Shown in pieces: positions 49,210 through 61,113 of a stretch of DNA of 64,000 bases. How positions within the stretch are numbered: position 1 is the stretch's first letter; each line of letters begins with the position of its first letter. The notes under the pieces were generated by a model. The model had not been told where the DNA came from, ran no database searches, and saw nothing but the letters and a program-made list of their open reading frames with translations. The DNA is taken from assembly GCA_030704615.1 (NCBI GenBank), contig CM060733.1:54932001-54996000 (forward strand). Reading direction: 5' to 3'. The DNA comes from Takakia lepidozioides. Taxonomy: Eukaryota; Streptophyta; Takakiopsida; Takakiales; Takakiaceae. A program made the position numbers and the translations under genes.

Positions 49210-51750
49210 TCAATATAACCGGAGATTCGGTGAGGGATTCCAAGGTTGCTTGGTAGCCCACTGTTTCGCATTAGGCACTCCAATGTACCCCTTACCTCCA
49301 TATCCATTTGCATAATGTCTTGCTGGCTTCTGCGCTTGCCTCCTTACTTGTAATGGCTCCGGAACATGAGTGTATGATGCCTGGTGCAAATTCTCAGCCT
49401 GCCCTTTCCAGTGACCTGCCATTAAGAGTATCATGTTGATAATTAGCAAGATGTCATCACCAAATAGTAACTTAAACGAAGGATGTCTGGCTTGGACATA
49501 TATCCGAGGGCCACTAATTATGAATAAAAGTATCCTAAGTGCTTAGATTCAACCCGGTGATGGAGTTCTTCCAGGAGTTGCGGAGGAACTACCAAGGTGT
49601 ACGGACAAATCTACTTGACATGAGGAGCATTTGGCCTAGAGAAGATTGTGCACTGGTAAAACGGGAAATGCCACAGAGCATGTACAACCCATGCATTAGA
49701 TCATTTTAAGCCAAAATGAGGAGAACATACCATAACTACAACGCTGGGCCTGATAACTGGGATTATCAGCTGTTGCTCCACACACCACTGGCAACTGCTG
49801 AGCTGCATTTCTCTCTGTTGAAAGGGAAATTTGGGAAACTTGATTGGTGTAACATGGGTAGTCATCCCACCCATAGTGACCACCCTGGTTTTCATCAGTC
49901 CAACCTGAGGCAACTGGCTGTGAAGGTTGCTCCACCCAAGCAGCAGAAGGGGGCTCATAATTTGCCCAGCCCGGAGCAGGACCTGTTGGTATGGTGGGCA
50001 ACGTCCATGCAACTGGAACTCCTGCCTCCTTTGCATTGTGTGACCAGCTAGTGTGATCTGCTGACTTCAAACCAGCTGAGCTATCCCACTCCATATGTGC
50101 CACTGGGGCTTGTGGCCAGATGGGTACTTGCTTTTGCGGTGCAATTGGTATTGTTTCCCAGCCACTACTATCCTTCTCTAACTTCCGAGCAGATGAATCC
50201 ACTCGTGTCTCTGTAACATTGGACTGGACCACATTGTCAACCCAACCTGTTTGTTCTGCCTGAGATGGGTTCATCTCCCAAACAGTGGGTTGGACTTGTG
50301 CCTCAGTCTCCCACTCTGTCTCCCTCTCTCTCCTCCAAGGTGAAGCCACTCGCATATCTGTGCCATTGGGTCTGTTGGACTGGACCATGTCGTCATCCCA
50401 ACCTGTCCTTGCCACATGAGTTGGAGTTGTTTCCCGGCCTGTGGGATGCAATTGCACGTCAGGGGGGCAAACCTCCCACCCATTCTCCGGCTCTCTCTTC
50501 CAGGCAGATGGATCTGCTCTTGTGTCTGTGCAATTGGGAGCAAAGGGCTCGACCACATCCCAACCGGTTGCCTGCCCTTGAGCAGCTGGGGCCACCCCCC
50601 AGCCACTCGGTTGTATTTGCGAATCAGGGATCCAAGCCTCCCAAGGTGTGGCAACAACTTCCTTGTTGATCTCTGAAAGACCCAGAATAACCGGGCTGTG
50701 TGGTCGAAAGGCTTTTGCCTCTATTTCTGTATGAGATGTTGTTGAATTCCAGTCTATGTCCTTGCTATTACTGTAGAGATCTTGATCACAGTCGCATGGG
50801 CAGCAAGGAAGACCATGCCTCTCCTGCACCAATTGCAGGTTTTCTATAGCAGCAGAATCATCCCAACTGGCAACGCTTGGTATGTCCGGTAAGCCATACC
50901 AGTCGTGATTGTCAGATGTGGGTGAGTCCCACCGTGAGCCAGCACAATCTGGCCAATCTGCAATCCACCAAACCAGTTAGCACCAGTGCACCTGCAAAGT
51001 TCAACCAAGTTGGCAGATATCCTCAAGCATAGCCTGTCAAGTTCTCTATATGGCTCTCCTTCAATACCTGGAACCCGCCATGTAGTCAACCCGAAGGTAG
51101 GCACTTTACCCTGTATGCGTGACAAAAAAAAATGTATTTCCAGTATTACCCTCCATTTGCTGAGGGTGCCTTGAATCAATGGCTCATTCTTGGCCAGTCG
51201 CGATCGAAAAGACCACGCCCTGAATAGAGAAAGACAGGGGCTGAAGAGATAGGGATAGAAAAGGGATGACCATATAGCAGGACTTCCAACGCACAGATAG
51301 AGAAAGACAAACTAGTAGATCTTTCAATACCTTACCGGCACGAACTCTTGCAAGACAATTCTAGCTAAAGGTGTGACAAGCCCATTTTGGTAGGTCGAAC
51401 GCACATCCACAAATCTCACCTGAACCGCCCCCGCCGTTGGGGTACCGTACCCATCTCATTCGAGAAAACTTTCTCGCCCTGCCTACGACCTCGGCACATG
51501 GGAGGAGAAGAATTCGTTGTTGATAGCATCAGAGGAAAGGAGGAGAGAGAAAATATCAAGAGAGAAAAAGACAAATTCATTCCTAGTCCAACAAGTAAGA
51601 GCATAAAAATGACATACCCTTGAAATCATCCCGCGGTTTCCACGCTTCCGTGGAAACTGGAGTATCCTCGTTCCTCCTCCACGCATCTCTAGACGCCGCA
51701 GCCTCCTTGTGCTTCCTACCTCGACCCCAACCGCCTCGGCGGCCTCTCAT
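49210..51750 (-). CDS. Gly-Trp (GW/WG) repeat protein, candidate Argonaute-hook protein, six exons
   Basis: Exons on the minus strand: 51750-51618, 51489-51420, 51219-51150, 51110-51068, 50957-49731 and 49415-49210. Phases match at every junction, giving 582 residues. The start ATG has an in-frame stop just upstream. The N-terminus is RG-rich (MRGRRGGWGRGRKHKEAAAS), followed by conserved-looking GKVPTFGLTTWRVPGDWPDC. The long fifth exon has about 25 Trp spaced 8-25 residues apart, nine of them in GW pairs (PSGWGV, TGWDDD, SGWETI, PGWANY, YGWDDY), in acidic, Ser/Pro-rich, probably unstructured sequence. A CCPCDCD cluster lies near its start. The C-terminal exon ends TKQPWNPSPNLRLY. Such GW platforms bind Argonaute proteins in known cases (SPT5L, NRPE1, SUO). 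Binding here is inference; I do not recognise an orthologue. The 39-nt gap 51111-51149 is open and in frame, so it may instead be coding (595 residues). Confidence 0.8.
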
Positions 51751-52460
51751 CGATACCCCCAGAAGTCGCCGACTTCACACTCGAAACACCGGACAAAATT
51801 CCTACCGAATTTGCAACACCCTTCACAACACCTTCTCTTGCCCGTCTCTCTCCCTCCTACTCCGATCCACCCCAAGCGCACCAAAAAAAACAGACTTTCC
51901 ACCGTTGCTCCGTCCCAATCTCGTCCCGCTCCATTCCTCAACCACTCTGGCAGATGAACAGTCCCCTCACCATCACAGCACTAAGTCCCCCTCTATACAT
52001 CTCTAATTCCCGCGCTCTTCATCCCCCCGCCCCATCCATCTCCCACACACAACACAAATGCGCATCGCAGACGCGCTCGATGCGCGCGCACCAACGGACT
52101 CGCAGCGCCAACAAAATGACAAACAAACCAGCGCCGCCGACGAGGAACACTCGCGCTCTTGCCGCGACGGTTTCGCCTCCCGTTTCGCCGGAGTTTCGCC
52201 GCCACACCGTCGGCGTAGGGCCCACCTCTGGCGAAACCCTGTCCACACGTGTGCATATCGGATATGTGGGGGCGCCCACCGGCGACGTGGCCGCCCGCTT
52301 CGCAGCCAAATCTCCGTCCGACGATCCGCCCGCATTTTCTCGTTCCGTTCCGCGGGCAGGGCGGGCAGCCTCCTTTTCATTTATGAGCCATCACGCACAT
52401 CTTCAATTCCATGCGAGACGAGAGCCCCGAGTGATTTTCTCGTTTGAATCCTCATTAATT
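51751..52460. promoter_or_regulatory. GC-rich promoter side of the GW-protein gene
   Basis: CpG-dense sequence from about 51960 to 52380 lies directly upstream of the start codon at 51750. It opens long artificial ORFs on both strands with no domain. A CpG island-like promoter is inferred from position and composition. Confidence 0.4.
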
Positions 52461-52681
52461 ATTAACTTATTGAAAAGCTTTCCAACCGGAATAATGCAGG
52501 CGTGCCATCTGCCGCTAAGTTACTTTCGCCAAATTCCGGCACCGTCTGCGCCTTAGGCAGGCCCGCTGTCAAATCATCCCCACGCCCTTTTACCTCGGAC
52601 TCACTATTAAATATTTTCGGTTGGACGAGTAGTGTGTTGGTAATGATCTTGAGGTGCAGTTTTCGATCCTCGATGGTGTCT

Positions 52682-52741
52682 GTGTCACCCCAGTCAGCGT
52701 GGTTGGTGTCACCCCAGTCAGAGTGGCTGGTGTCACCCCGG
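52682..52741. repeat. 24-bp tandem repeat, 2.5 copies
   Basis: Units GTGTCACCCCAGTCAG plus 8 bases start at 52682, 52706 and 52730. In one minus-strand frame they read as repeated DWGDT.H, but no gene could be built there. Confidence 0.85.
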
Positions 52742-54451
52742 TAGAGTATCAGTGTATGGAATGAAAGAGAGAGACAGTAAAGTTGTTCCTGCAATGGAAG
52801 GAACAGTACAGAGATCCGAGGAACGAAGAAGGAAAGAAGGGTTGGGAAGATGAGCCGCAATCTTGGAGATTGGCAGAAAAGCTTGAATACAAGTACCAAC
52901 CAAGTTGCCGGGATAGGCTTATATTTTGTGTGTGGAAGTTAAGGTGGAGTGGCAAGGTGAGACTGGACGACCGTTGGCCCAACGAGACTCTCTTTGACTC
53001 TCTGCAAGACTTGAGAGTGCACATCGAATCGGATGGGATGGGTGGGAAAGTGGATCGGTGACGACAGCGCTCCAAAGTACGTACTGAAAGTTGATTGTTA
53101 CGGAAGAAGGTGTGGAGTGTGGAGTGTGGAGAGACTCTCAATTTTGTGCACCGTGCTCTCCACTGAAGTCACTGTCCTCGAGCCAATTCTCGTCATATAA
53201 GTCTTTAAGATAGTGTGTGGGAGTGTACGTTTTGGCCGTCTCATGTTTTTCTTTCGTCTTTGCACTTCTTCCAACTGTCTGTTTCACACCATCTGGTTCT
53301 TCTTTCCAGTCATGTACCAGGTGCGCTTTCTTCCTCTCTAACTCCGCACTTCAATCGAAGTATCTCACTCAATATGCACTTTCCTCTCCTCTGCTCCTCA
53401 TGTTATGAAATCTGTAAAACTCCTTTCGCATCCAGTATTGCTATTTTGAGCTTTGTTCAAAATAGATTTTGCCAGAAGATGATGAAGGAACATATCAACC
53501 ATCCAACACAAATATTGCAATCTCTCCAACAATCTCAAACCTCTCCTTTGTCATCCTGTTGTGTCATTTGCCAAAGGAAGGATTGACTGTGAAGTTGCAT
53601 AAATGTAGGAGTGATGGTATGCCGCTCACACCTCACTGTGGCTGCCAATACTAACACATAGGTCTTCAAGCTCTTGCGGTTCCAGACTGCCCCAGAATTA
53701 AGGAACACCTTCAAGTGCGGAAACAATAGTACTGCTCAAATCATGGGTTGTTGATGGGGCAGCAGACAAGACGGGTGATGGAATTGGTATTATCAACATC
53801 TCAATAAGAGCAGAGAAGAACGTAGACTTCCAATCAAAAGGTGGACCATTTCAAAGGATACATCATATCCAAGGCAAAAGTGGGTGCTGCAAACAAAAGA
53901 CCTGTAGAGAACAGTTGAACAGAGTAGAAACAGGACCAAGAACACTGCAGCTTCCACAGGGTGTTCCCACTGAAAATTCCCTGCCATGCGCTGATATTCA
54001 AAGGCAACTTTCTGCATAGCGCGACGCCCCTGCTCCCCTTTCAAGCAGCTGGCACTTTAACAGGTAAGAAGATAGAAGTACCAGATAAACAGCACTCGAG
54101 AGATACCAAATTGACTGCTTCTACATAACAGTAAGAAAGGTTCAAACAAATATCCACCGAGAAATATACCCAAGGGATGAGATGAGTAGACTGAGCCACT
54201 TCCATAACCCCAGAAGACATTCAAATTGATGTTTGGAAAGAAAAACCATCAAATTAGACAACAAGTGCACCCCTGATTTGAGATCAACCACAACAATTTA
54301 GTGTACAGCCTTGAGATGTCAAAACATTGTAGATTAAGAGACCGCGTCTTTTCCCTTCAGCAGGTTCAAAAATTAATGAGCGACTGAGCTGTATCTATTA
54401 CATAACCACCACTGAAAGACCGAGCGAGTCGCCAATCCCTGTCCTAACTGC
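52742..54451. other. Intergenic stretch between eIF3b and the GW-protein gene
   Basis: Short ORFs only, no motif. The part next to 54451 is the 3' flank of eIF3b. Confidence 0.45.
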
Positions 54452-57400
54452 TTAATCAACCTGCTCAAACCCATACGAAACAACCTCCTCCTCAATGTTC
54501 AGGATCTCCTCAACTTCGACTTCCTCTGCTTCATACTCTTCTTCTTCATCACTTGGTTCACCATCGCGAAGCTCCTGACGCAGCTCACTCTCCTCCTCTA
54601 GCTCTCGTTTCCACTGAGCCAAGCATGCTCTCCAATCATCCATCAACTTGCGACGATTTTCAATGTCTTGGGCACTCATGGCCGTGGAGGCTTCAGCATC
54701 TTCCACTTCATACTTCTTGCTGTACTTGCGCAGGTTCTTGGCGATCTCTGCCTCGTCCTCAAGAGTGAGGAGGGTTGGAGGCCTTGGGCGCCACAAAAAC
54801 TATGAAGCCGAAAACAGAAAGAAATTAGTGAAGTTCAATGGAAAGAGATTGATCACACAAAAGATGTTGATCAAAGTGGACAGAACATCAGATTATGTAA
54901 TGTCATGTGTTTACCTGGAAAAACCTATCTCTGGGAAGACGATACAGCAGCTTTCCATTGAACGACCAGATGTTGAAACCATTCTCCATTTGGTGTACTG
55001 AGGTAACGGACGTAGATACAAACCTGCACATTTCACCGACAATACAGAGAGGTAGCATTGACACTTTAGATACACAAAATGAACAGATTTGCAAGCACGC
55101 CAAATTTGAAGGGAAATCCAACACCTACCCCTTCCTAAATGCCACTTGCAAATGAAATTACAGCATTTGGTACTTGCCTGCCAGTGGGATCCCAGTCAAC
55201 ATCAGTGGCCATGAAATGCTCAGCTGTTGACATGGTCTCCAGCTCGTCCACATTGTAAAATTCCAGCTGACCATTATATGCCTTCAACCCTGCAAGGACG
55301 ATGAACCGGCCAATAGGAGACCAATACAAAGCATTGGCTTGCTTGCCTTTCAGGGTTGTCAACTTGGTTACACGCCCCACATTGTTCGGGGAGCGCATGG
55401 AGTAGAAGGTGATGTCTGGGCGTGGCCCATCACCATGAATGATTGCAAATCGGTGCCCCTTGGGTTCCCAGGAGAATGCCACAATCTTGTCATTTTTGTT
55501 CTCCAACTCGAGAACTTCAATAGGAATGTCACGCTCCTTGATTCGGAACAGCTCAAAGCCGGTGTATGTACTCTTCTTTGTCTTGGTATAGCGGTCAACC
55601 TGCACACCCGAGAAAACAGTCCATATCAGAACTTGATGATCTCTCTCAGAGAGAGCCCCTCACAAAGGTAGCGTCTGTTCCCTCCCTCTTGTTCTGCCCA
55701 AACTGGGCAGGGGGTCTATGGCCACAAGGCAACATCTTATGAGTACATTCTTTGGTTAGGGTTCATTGAAACAGTGCACCACCGAACTAACCTTCACAGC
55801 CAGGTAGTCACCATTGCTTTGCCAATACATTTTGCAGTCACTGACACTGAACAGATTCTTCTGACGCAACTCCTCCCTGCTGGGGATTGACACCAAACTC
55901 ACCTGTTCCACACAACGAAAGAAGCATACTTTGATGAACACAAAATACAGAAGAACCAACAATGGTGCATTATTCTGGTACTCTCTAGAAGTACATATTT
56001 TCAGGTTTAAGGGTTAGTAGCTCACCCTGGCAGGCTGGTTGCCACCACCTCCCTCAGGCACAAAGAGTGAAAGCAAGGGGTCAGTTGGAGACCAGCTGAA
56101 ATCTAGCACATTGTCAACTTTCAATGATTTCTTGTCCAAAAGACTCATTGTCTCAGTCTCATATACACTGATGGCATTCTTCCCTATTCGAGCAAAATAA
56201 TTATCTCCACGCCCACCTGCCCATCTGCAGCCAACCACCCAAAACCAAACTGCTTCAGAGCCTGATCACAACCTACTCTTTAGCAAGCACTAGTCTTCCT
56301 GTTGCCTCCTGTCCGTCTCTTTTACATCCTCCCTTGCTCTCCCCTCACTGCTCACCATTTCTCTGCCCATAGTATATCCCTCTCAAACCTTCAGCCTCTA
56401 GTAGTATATCCCTTCTGGGAGACCCCCAATAAGCTCCATTAGCCGGGCATTCACAGGTCCATAAGAACCTCCCTCTCTTGGCAGCTAAGGCTATTTGACG
56501 CTTCTACCTCCCCCCCCTCCGGATAAGAGGGCACCCAGTAACCTAACCCTGATGGTCCAAGCCAGAGGTTATAGCAGCACAGCTAGATCATACTTTCTAG
56601 AACAAATTCAAAGCCATTACGATGATGCTCAATTGCCTCAACAGACCTTTGTGGGCCGCACAAAAGTGCCTTGGCAAGTATGCACGTCATATTACAGAAC
56701 GAAATCCCACACCAGGATCCAGAAGGGTTAGCATCCTCATATCAGTATTCACAGTTAAGGTTGAGTGGGTATATCTCTGTTCCCTCTCCTGTCTAATGGT
56801 ATGTGCACAGATACCTGAATACAGGCCAAGACACACCAGCCACGCCACCAGTGCCACCAGTTGCAAAATCATCAGCACTACCCTTAAATTCACGCAGAAC
56901 CTTGCCGCTGCGAACATCAAACACATTGAGAGTAACCCTCTGCAATCCCCATCATTGTCACAGCCCAGTCAAGATGACAATCTGATAATACATTGTCCAC
57001 CAGTTGCTACCAGAGTTAGCGGATTAAGTCAACAGGGGTTGACCAGGCTTAAATGAGACTTGTGGTTGAACATTAGTGATTAGTGGCTGTCCAATTTTTT
57101 AAAGACAAATTTCAGGCTCAGATGCTAAGGATTGATCACTGATAACTGCCCAGGAAACTCAAACATTGACATTGTTACCTGGGTGTCACGCGGATTGCTG
57201 GGCTCATGGCTGCTATACGTGACCATGTACTTCTCACCTGGCGAAAAATCGATCAACCTCACCTGCCCAACCACAAGCCCATCAGGGTCTATCCTGTTAT
57301 CATGTCTCATAATATCAAGGCAGGGGCAACGGTACCAGCATGCACCACGGGAGAGGCCATGCTGGTGCACAACACACATTGACGCAAGGGCACTCAGGGA

Positions 57401-59430
57401 TCTGTTGGGTGATTCTGGAAACCATGCAAAAGCTTCTAAACTCTCATGTCACTCCGAAATTGCTGCTGAGAGGAACTGTCACTGCTTCAGGAGACCTAGG
57501 TCCTGTCTTATATTATTGGCATGGTGGACACTAGCCTTCAGCTGTCTACACATCCAATGACTTCTTTTTATGCTTCCTGGGATTGTTGTGATTAGAACAC
57601 TGTGGTGAGCAACTCTTGATTCTCAATTGCCGGCGTGCCAACAGTTTTCAGATAGGTAAGTAAAGCTTAGAATGTAAGTCTTGTGACTGATGTGATAATA
57701 GTGCACTGAGAGCTTCTGCAACCCATTTTTGTCAAATGCATGATCATGTTCTCAATTAGGGGAAGAAATGGTTGGCCTTATCAATTCATCATGATCTACA
57801 AGAGATGTGATGGTGGACCTGAGGGTGGATATATCGCATGAGACGGTTGAAAGTCTTTTCACCTCCCCACACAGCAGCTCCCTGTCTATGGATGGTAGCC
57901 AAATATGTGCCGAGCGGCGACCACTGCACAAAGCTCTCGGTCCAAAACTGCCTCACAGCACCCCAGCCTCCAACACAATGTTCAGCAACTCACTGAAGGG
58001 AGACACAGATAGATAACCTCCATTCAAAACTGCCCCAAAACATAAACGCACTCAGCCTAAGCCTCCACCAGAATCATCAGTAATTCAGTGGAAGTACACA
58101 TAGAGCAGACTCACCGAACGATGGTACACAGGATCAGGCTTCCCTTGGCGGGCATCGTTAAAGTACACCTCTGTCTCAGAACCAAACCGGATCACAAACT
58201 GGTCGCGGCCTCGCTCGTCAGTAAGCCATGCCAAAAGGTTTTCCTGTAACAAAAAGCAGTGATAAATTTCAGACACCATCCTCAAACCACCCTCTGCATT
58301 CAGGGTTCAATCTGCACTTTGATTGACATCTGCAAACAAGGTCAGTGCTATTTGTCCAACAATCCAGCTGCCGCAGAAGCACAATGTCGGCCAAAATTGG
58401 GATTGGGCTGTCCACCCCACCATCAGCATTACTAGTGATCGCCCAAGGCTTCACTGAAGACCTTTTCCGAATACTAGCCCTAATTCACGGAATTTGACTG
58501 TCACATGCCACTACCGCCCAAGGAGAAATCAAGGACCCAACAGAACAGAAGTTGGGTTGCGTACCCCAGGGGTGTAAGGCTTGCTTTCGGGTGGAGCCCA
58601 TTCATCGGGGACTTTGATGTACTTCTCAAAATCATCAAACATGTTGACCACGAACACATGAGATCTATCAAGCTTGTAGTCATTTGTCTGCTCACGAGCT
58701 GTTTGAGCCTCCTGCATCATCAAAGCATTGAAAAAGAGGACTAGTTTGAGTGAAGTACTTGTTCCTACCAGCACACCAATGACAAAGTAGAAACCCATAA
58801 AGGAAGAACCGTTCCAAATTGTACCTGAGGGAAGCTGTACTCAAATAAAGGCGTAGCCTTTTCGTCATCCACTCACTTCATCATCGGGCATCCAAAGCTA
58901 GAAAAGAAGTGCTTGATCCTACCAGCACACGTATGACAAAGGAGGATTCGATAAAGGAAGAACCGTTTCAAGTAGTACCTGAGGGGTGGTGTACTCAATC
59001 AGAGCGTAGCCCTTTGTCTTCCCCGTCTCTTCATCCTTCGGCATCCAAAGCCCATTCTCACGAATTACACCAATTTGCCCAAAGATCTTGCGGATGACCC
59101 CCTCCAGCTTCTCAAATTTCTCCTCGGCGACTACTGGCAGATTGTCGACGACAATGACGTTTCCGAACCCCGTGTCTGTCTCCAACACCTCCTCTTCTTC
59201 CTCTTCATCGTCACTGCAACGATCAACTCGAGACTTCAGCGGAGGCTGCAAACAGCCCTGAAAACCTGAAACTTTCTAAAGCAAGCCACATACCTCTTGA
59301 TGCCACAGTCCTCCCCTGGGGGCAGCTCGATCGACTCCAAATCCACCTGACTCCAATCTATGTCCAAAGACACCCGCGGATCCAACCCCAACCTGTGCGG
59401 CGCCTCGGGCGCCTCAGCAACTTCCGCCAT
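54452..59430 (-). CDS. TIF3B: Eukaryotic translation initiation factor 3 subunit B (eIF3b), 12 exons
   Basis: Minus-strand exons: 59430-59294, 59213-58979, 58711-58565, 58243-58115, 57947-57819, 57262-57179, 56939-56815, 56224-56026, 55902-55792, 55599-55178, 55023-54915 and 54799-54452. All phases agree and the joined protein has 724 residues, close to the ~710 of other plants. The order is: [10 protein letters not shown] and an acidic linker, an RRM at about residues 60-145 ([20 protein letters not shown]), then a WD40-like nine-bladed propeller ([103 protein letters not shown]), and an acidic helical tail starting [10 protein letters not shown]. eIF3b is the scaffold of the eIF3 core on the 40S ribosome in the cytosol. 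Intron 10 has a GC-AG border, the rest GT-AG. Intron 2 contains a worn duplicate of the end of exon 2. Confidence 0.95.
58740..59050 (-). repeat. ~154-bp tandem duplication covering the end of eIF3b exon 2 and start of intron 2
   Basis: The words CCTACCAGCACAC (58764-58776 and 58918-58930), GTACCTGAGG (58821 and 58975) and GCATCCAAAG (58888 and 59041) recur at an offset of 153-154 bp. The 59041-side copy is the working exon end. The other, inside intron 2, has lost its frame through indels but keeps the GT donor context. Confidence 0.85.
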
Positions 59431-59539
59431 CACCTAAAACCCTAGACCTCCTTCAAGCAGACCACCGGCACTGCACCCCACACACACAATGAGCAACGTC
59501 CTAGCCTCCACGGCTCGCCCTAACCTTTTTCCCCTGTAT

Positions 59540-60130
59540 TTCTGTATTTTTTATTTTTTTTCTTGGTATTGTTTTTATATATGAAAGGCGTAGGCCAATT
59601 GATTTTATTGGAGGGAAAAAATAAACCCAGAGGGATGCCATGAGGCAAAAACACATTGAAAAGGATGAGGGACAAGCCCAGACAATGTATGTATTGTTCT
59701 TACTTTCTTTTTCTTTGCTTTTTCTTTTTCTTTTTCTTTTTTGGTGTTAACAGGGTTGAGGCCCTGGTTAACTTTATTTGAAAATATGTATTTGGTGGGC
59801 ATAGCCCTTACAAGATTATTGGGAGGGAAAAAATTAAAACCTCAGATTTCGCCATAAGGCACACACACCGTAGTCAGTGAATTGGAGCGACACCACTCTT
59901 GTAGAGTGCGGAAGAACTATCATGGCCTAAGGTCTTTGAAGAGAATCTATTCCTTCGATCAGTGCGTCCCCCTTTCCATTTCTTGCCGATGGAAGGGCCA
60001 TTTTTATTGAATAGAGCGCGAGGAAAAAATAACCTCGAAGAACATTCCGTGAGGACGACAAAGGGGGCACCGCCCCGTAACCTAAAACCAAGAGGGCTGC
60101 AGGAATCTATGGATAAGAAGGTCCCTGAGC
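59540..60130. repeat. Three degenerate short-repeat bodies upstream of eIF3b
   Basis: GAGGGAAAAAATAAA.CC followed by GCCATGAGGC-like words occurs at about 59611, 59820 and 60020, each after a T-rich run or TTTTATTG. They resemble the body of the SINE at 27490-27785 (GAGGAGAAAATAACCTCC...CATGAGGC), but no tRNA-like head was found. Confidence 0.45.
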
Positions 60131-60830
60131 AAGATCAAAAAAGTGTAAAGGGGAGCTAGAAGCTGGTGTTCTAGCGCCTAGTGGAATCAAAGGAAAGATG
60201 GGCTTTAGACCTGCCCTTTCTAACAGTGCACTTGTGGCGCCAATTAACATCCGACTTCTCTGGCTCGTCTGAAATTCTAGCTGTACGAGAACTACCAACA
60301 TGACGGGAAGCAGTCTTACTTACTTCATTCAAAGAAAGGGGGAGAAGTTAGAACAGGACCAACAGGTCTAAGTACCTTAGTAACTTCTAACAAACTGAAG
60401 CATCTTCGAAGGGGGCAATCTCAGAAGGCATCTTGAGATTCTCCACTCAATTTCATTTTGGTTAGATGAGAGTTGCATGAAGCTGGTGTAAAGAATATAC
60501 AAGAAAATGTAAAATGATGTGATTTTTTGCCTCTTATATATATATATATATATATGTTCTTATTCGATACAAGAAAATGGCATTCTAGCTGTAAGAGTTT
60601 TCTACAGATTGACAGGAGAATGTAACCCGGCCTCTCCAGCGAATCTTACACATTATCCAAACTCGTTTTGCTGGTATCTAGCTGCCCCTTTACAACACCT
60701 GCAATTCGAACTGGGAGAGTGGAATTGGATGTGTAAAAGCCATAAGCCTTTCTTTGGATATACACTGAAGCTGGGCTATTCTCTTGGACCCCCGACGCTA
60801 TTCTCTAGCAAATGGAGCTCCAAGTGGAGT
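60131..60830. other. Stretch without a supported gene
   Basis: It contains a (TA)n microsatellite at about 60536-60556. Nothing else is recognised; the right part may be more of the LINE that follows. Confidence 0.4.
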
Positions 60831-61100
60831 CACCTGCCTTCTACTCCGACGAACTGGAATGCCATCTGGTCGGACGTTTGGAGAAAAGATAGAGCTTCGA
60901 AGATCTTTGGGTTTTTATGGAAAATTGTCAATCGGATCAGCTTGTCAGTGTTTGACTTCATTGCTGATGTGTAACCTTCTTGTGTTGTCTATACGTCTGG
61001 CAGTTCGGAGTCCATCGAACATTGTCTGGCCCTTTGTCCATTCGCTTCTTTTGTTTGGAGGTTCATTGCTACATTTTATTCAAGACGGCATCTAACTTCC
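60831..61100 (+). mobile_element. LINE (non-LTR retrotransposon) 3' fragment
   Basis: The translated pieces NWNAIWSDVWRKDRASKIFG, FLWKIVNRISLSVFDFIADV and, after a stop and frame change, SSESIEHCLALCPFASFVW follow the reverse-transcriptase-linked zinc-binding domain of plant L1 elements (W..IW, FLW, then C..C...ES.EH...CP). The fragment stops where the gypsy element begins. Confidence 0.5.
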
Positions 61101-61113
61101 TTGGTCACAAGGT

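Noticed and set aside
51954-52556. 200-codon plus-strand ORF
   Set aside because: It lies in a CpG-rich block, is Pro/Ala/Arg-biased in every frame and has no motif, splice partner or conserved segment. Better read as promoter DNA.
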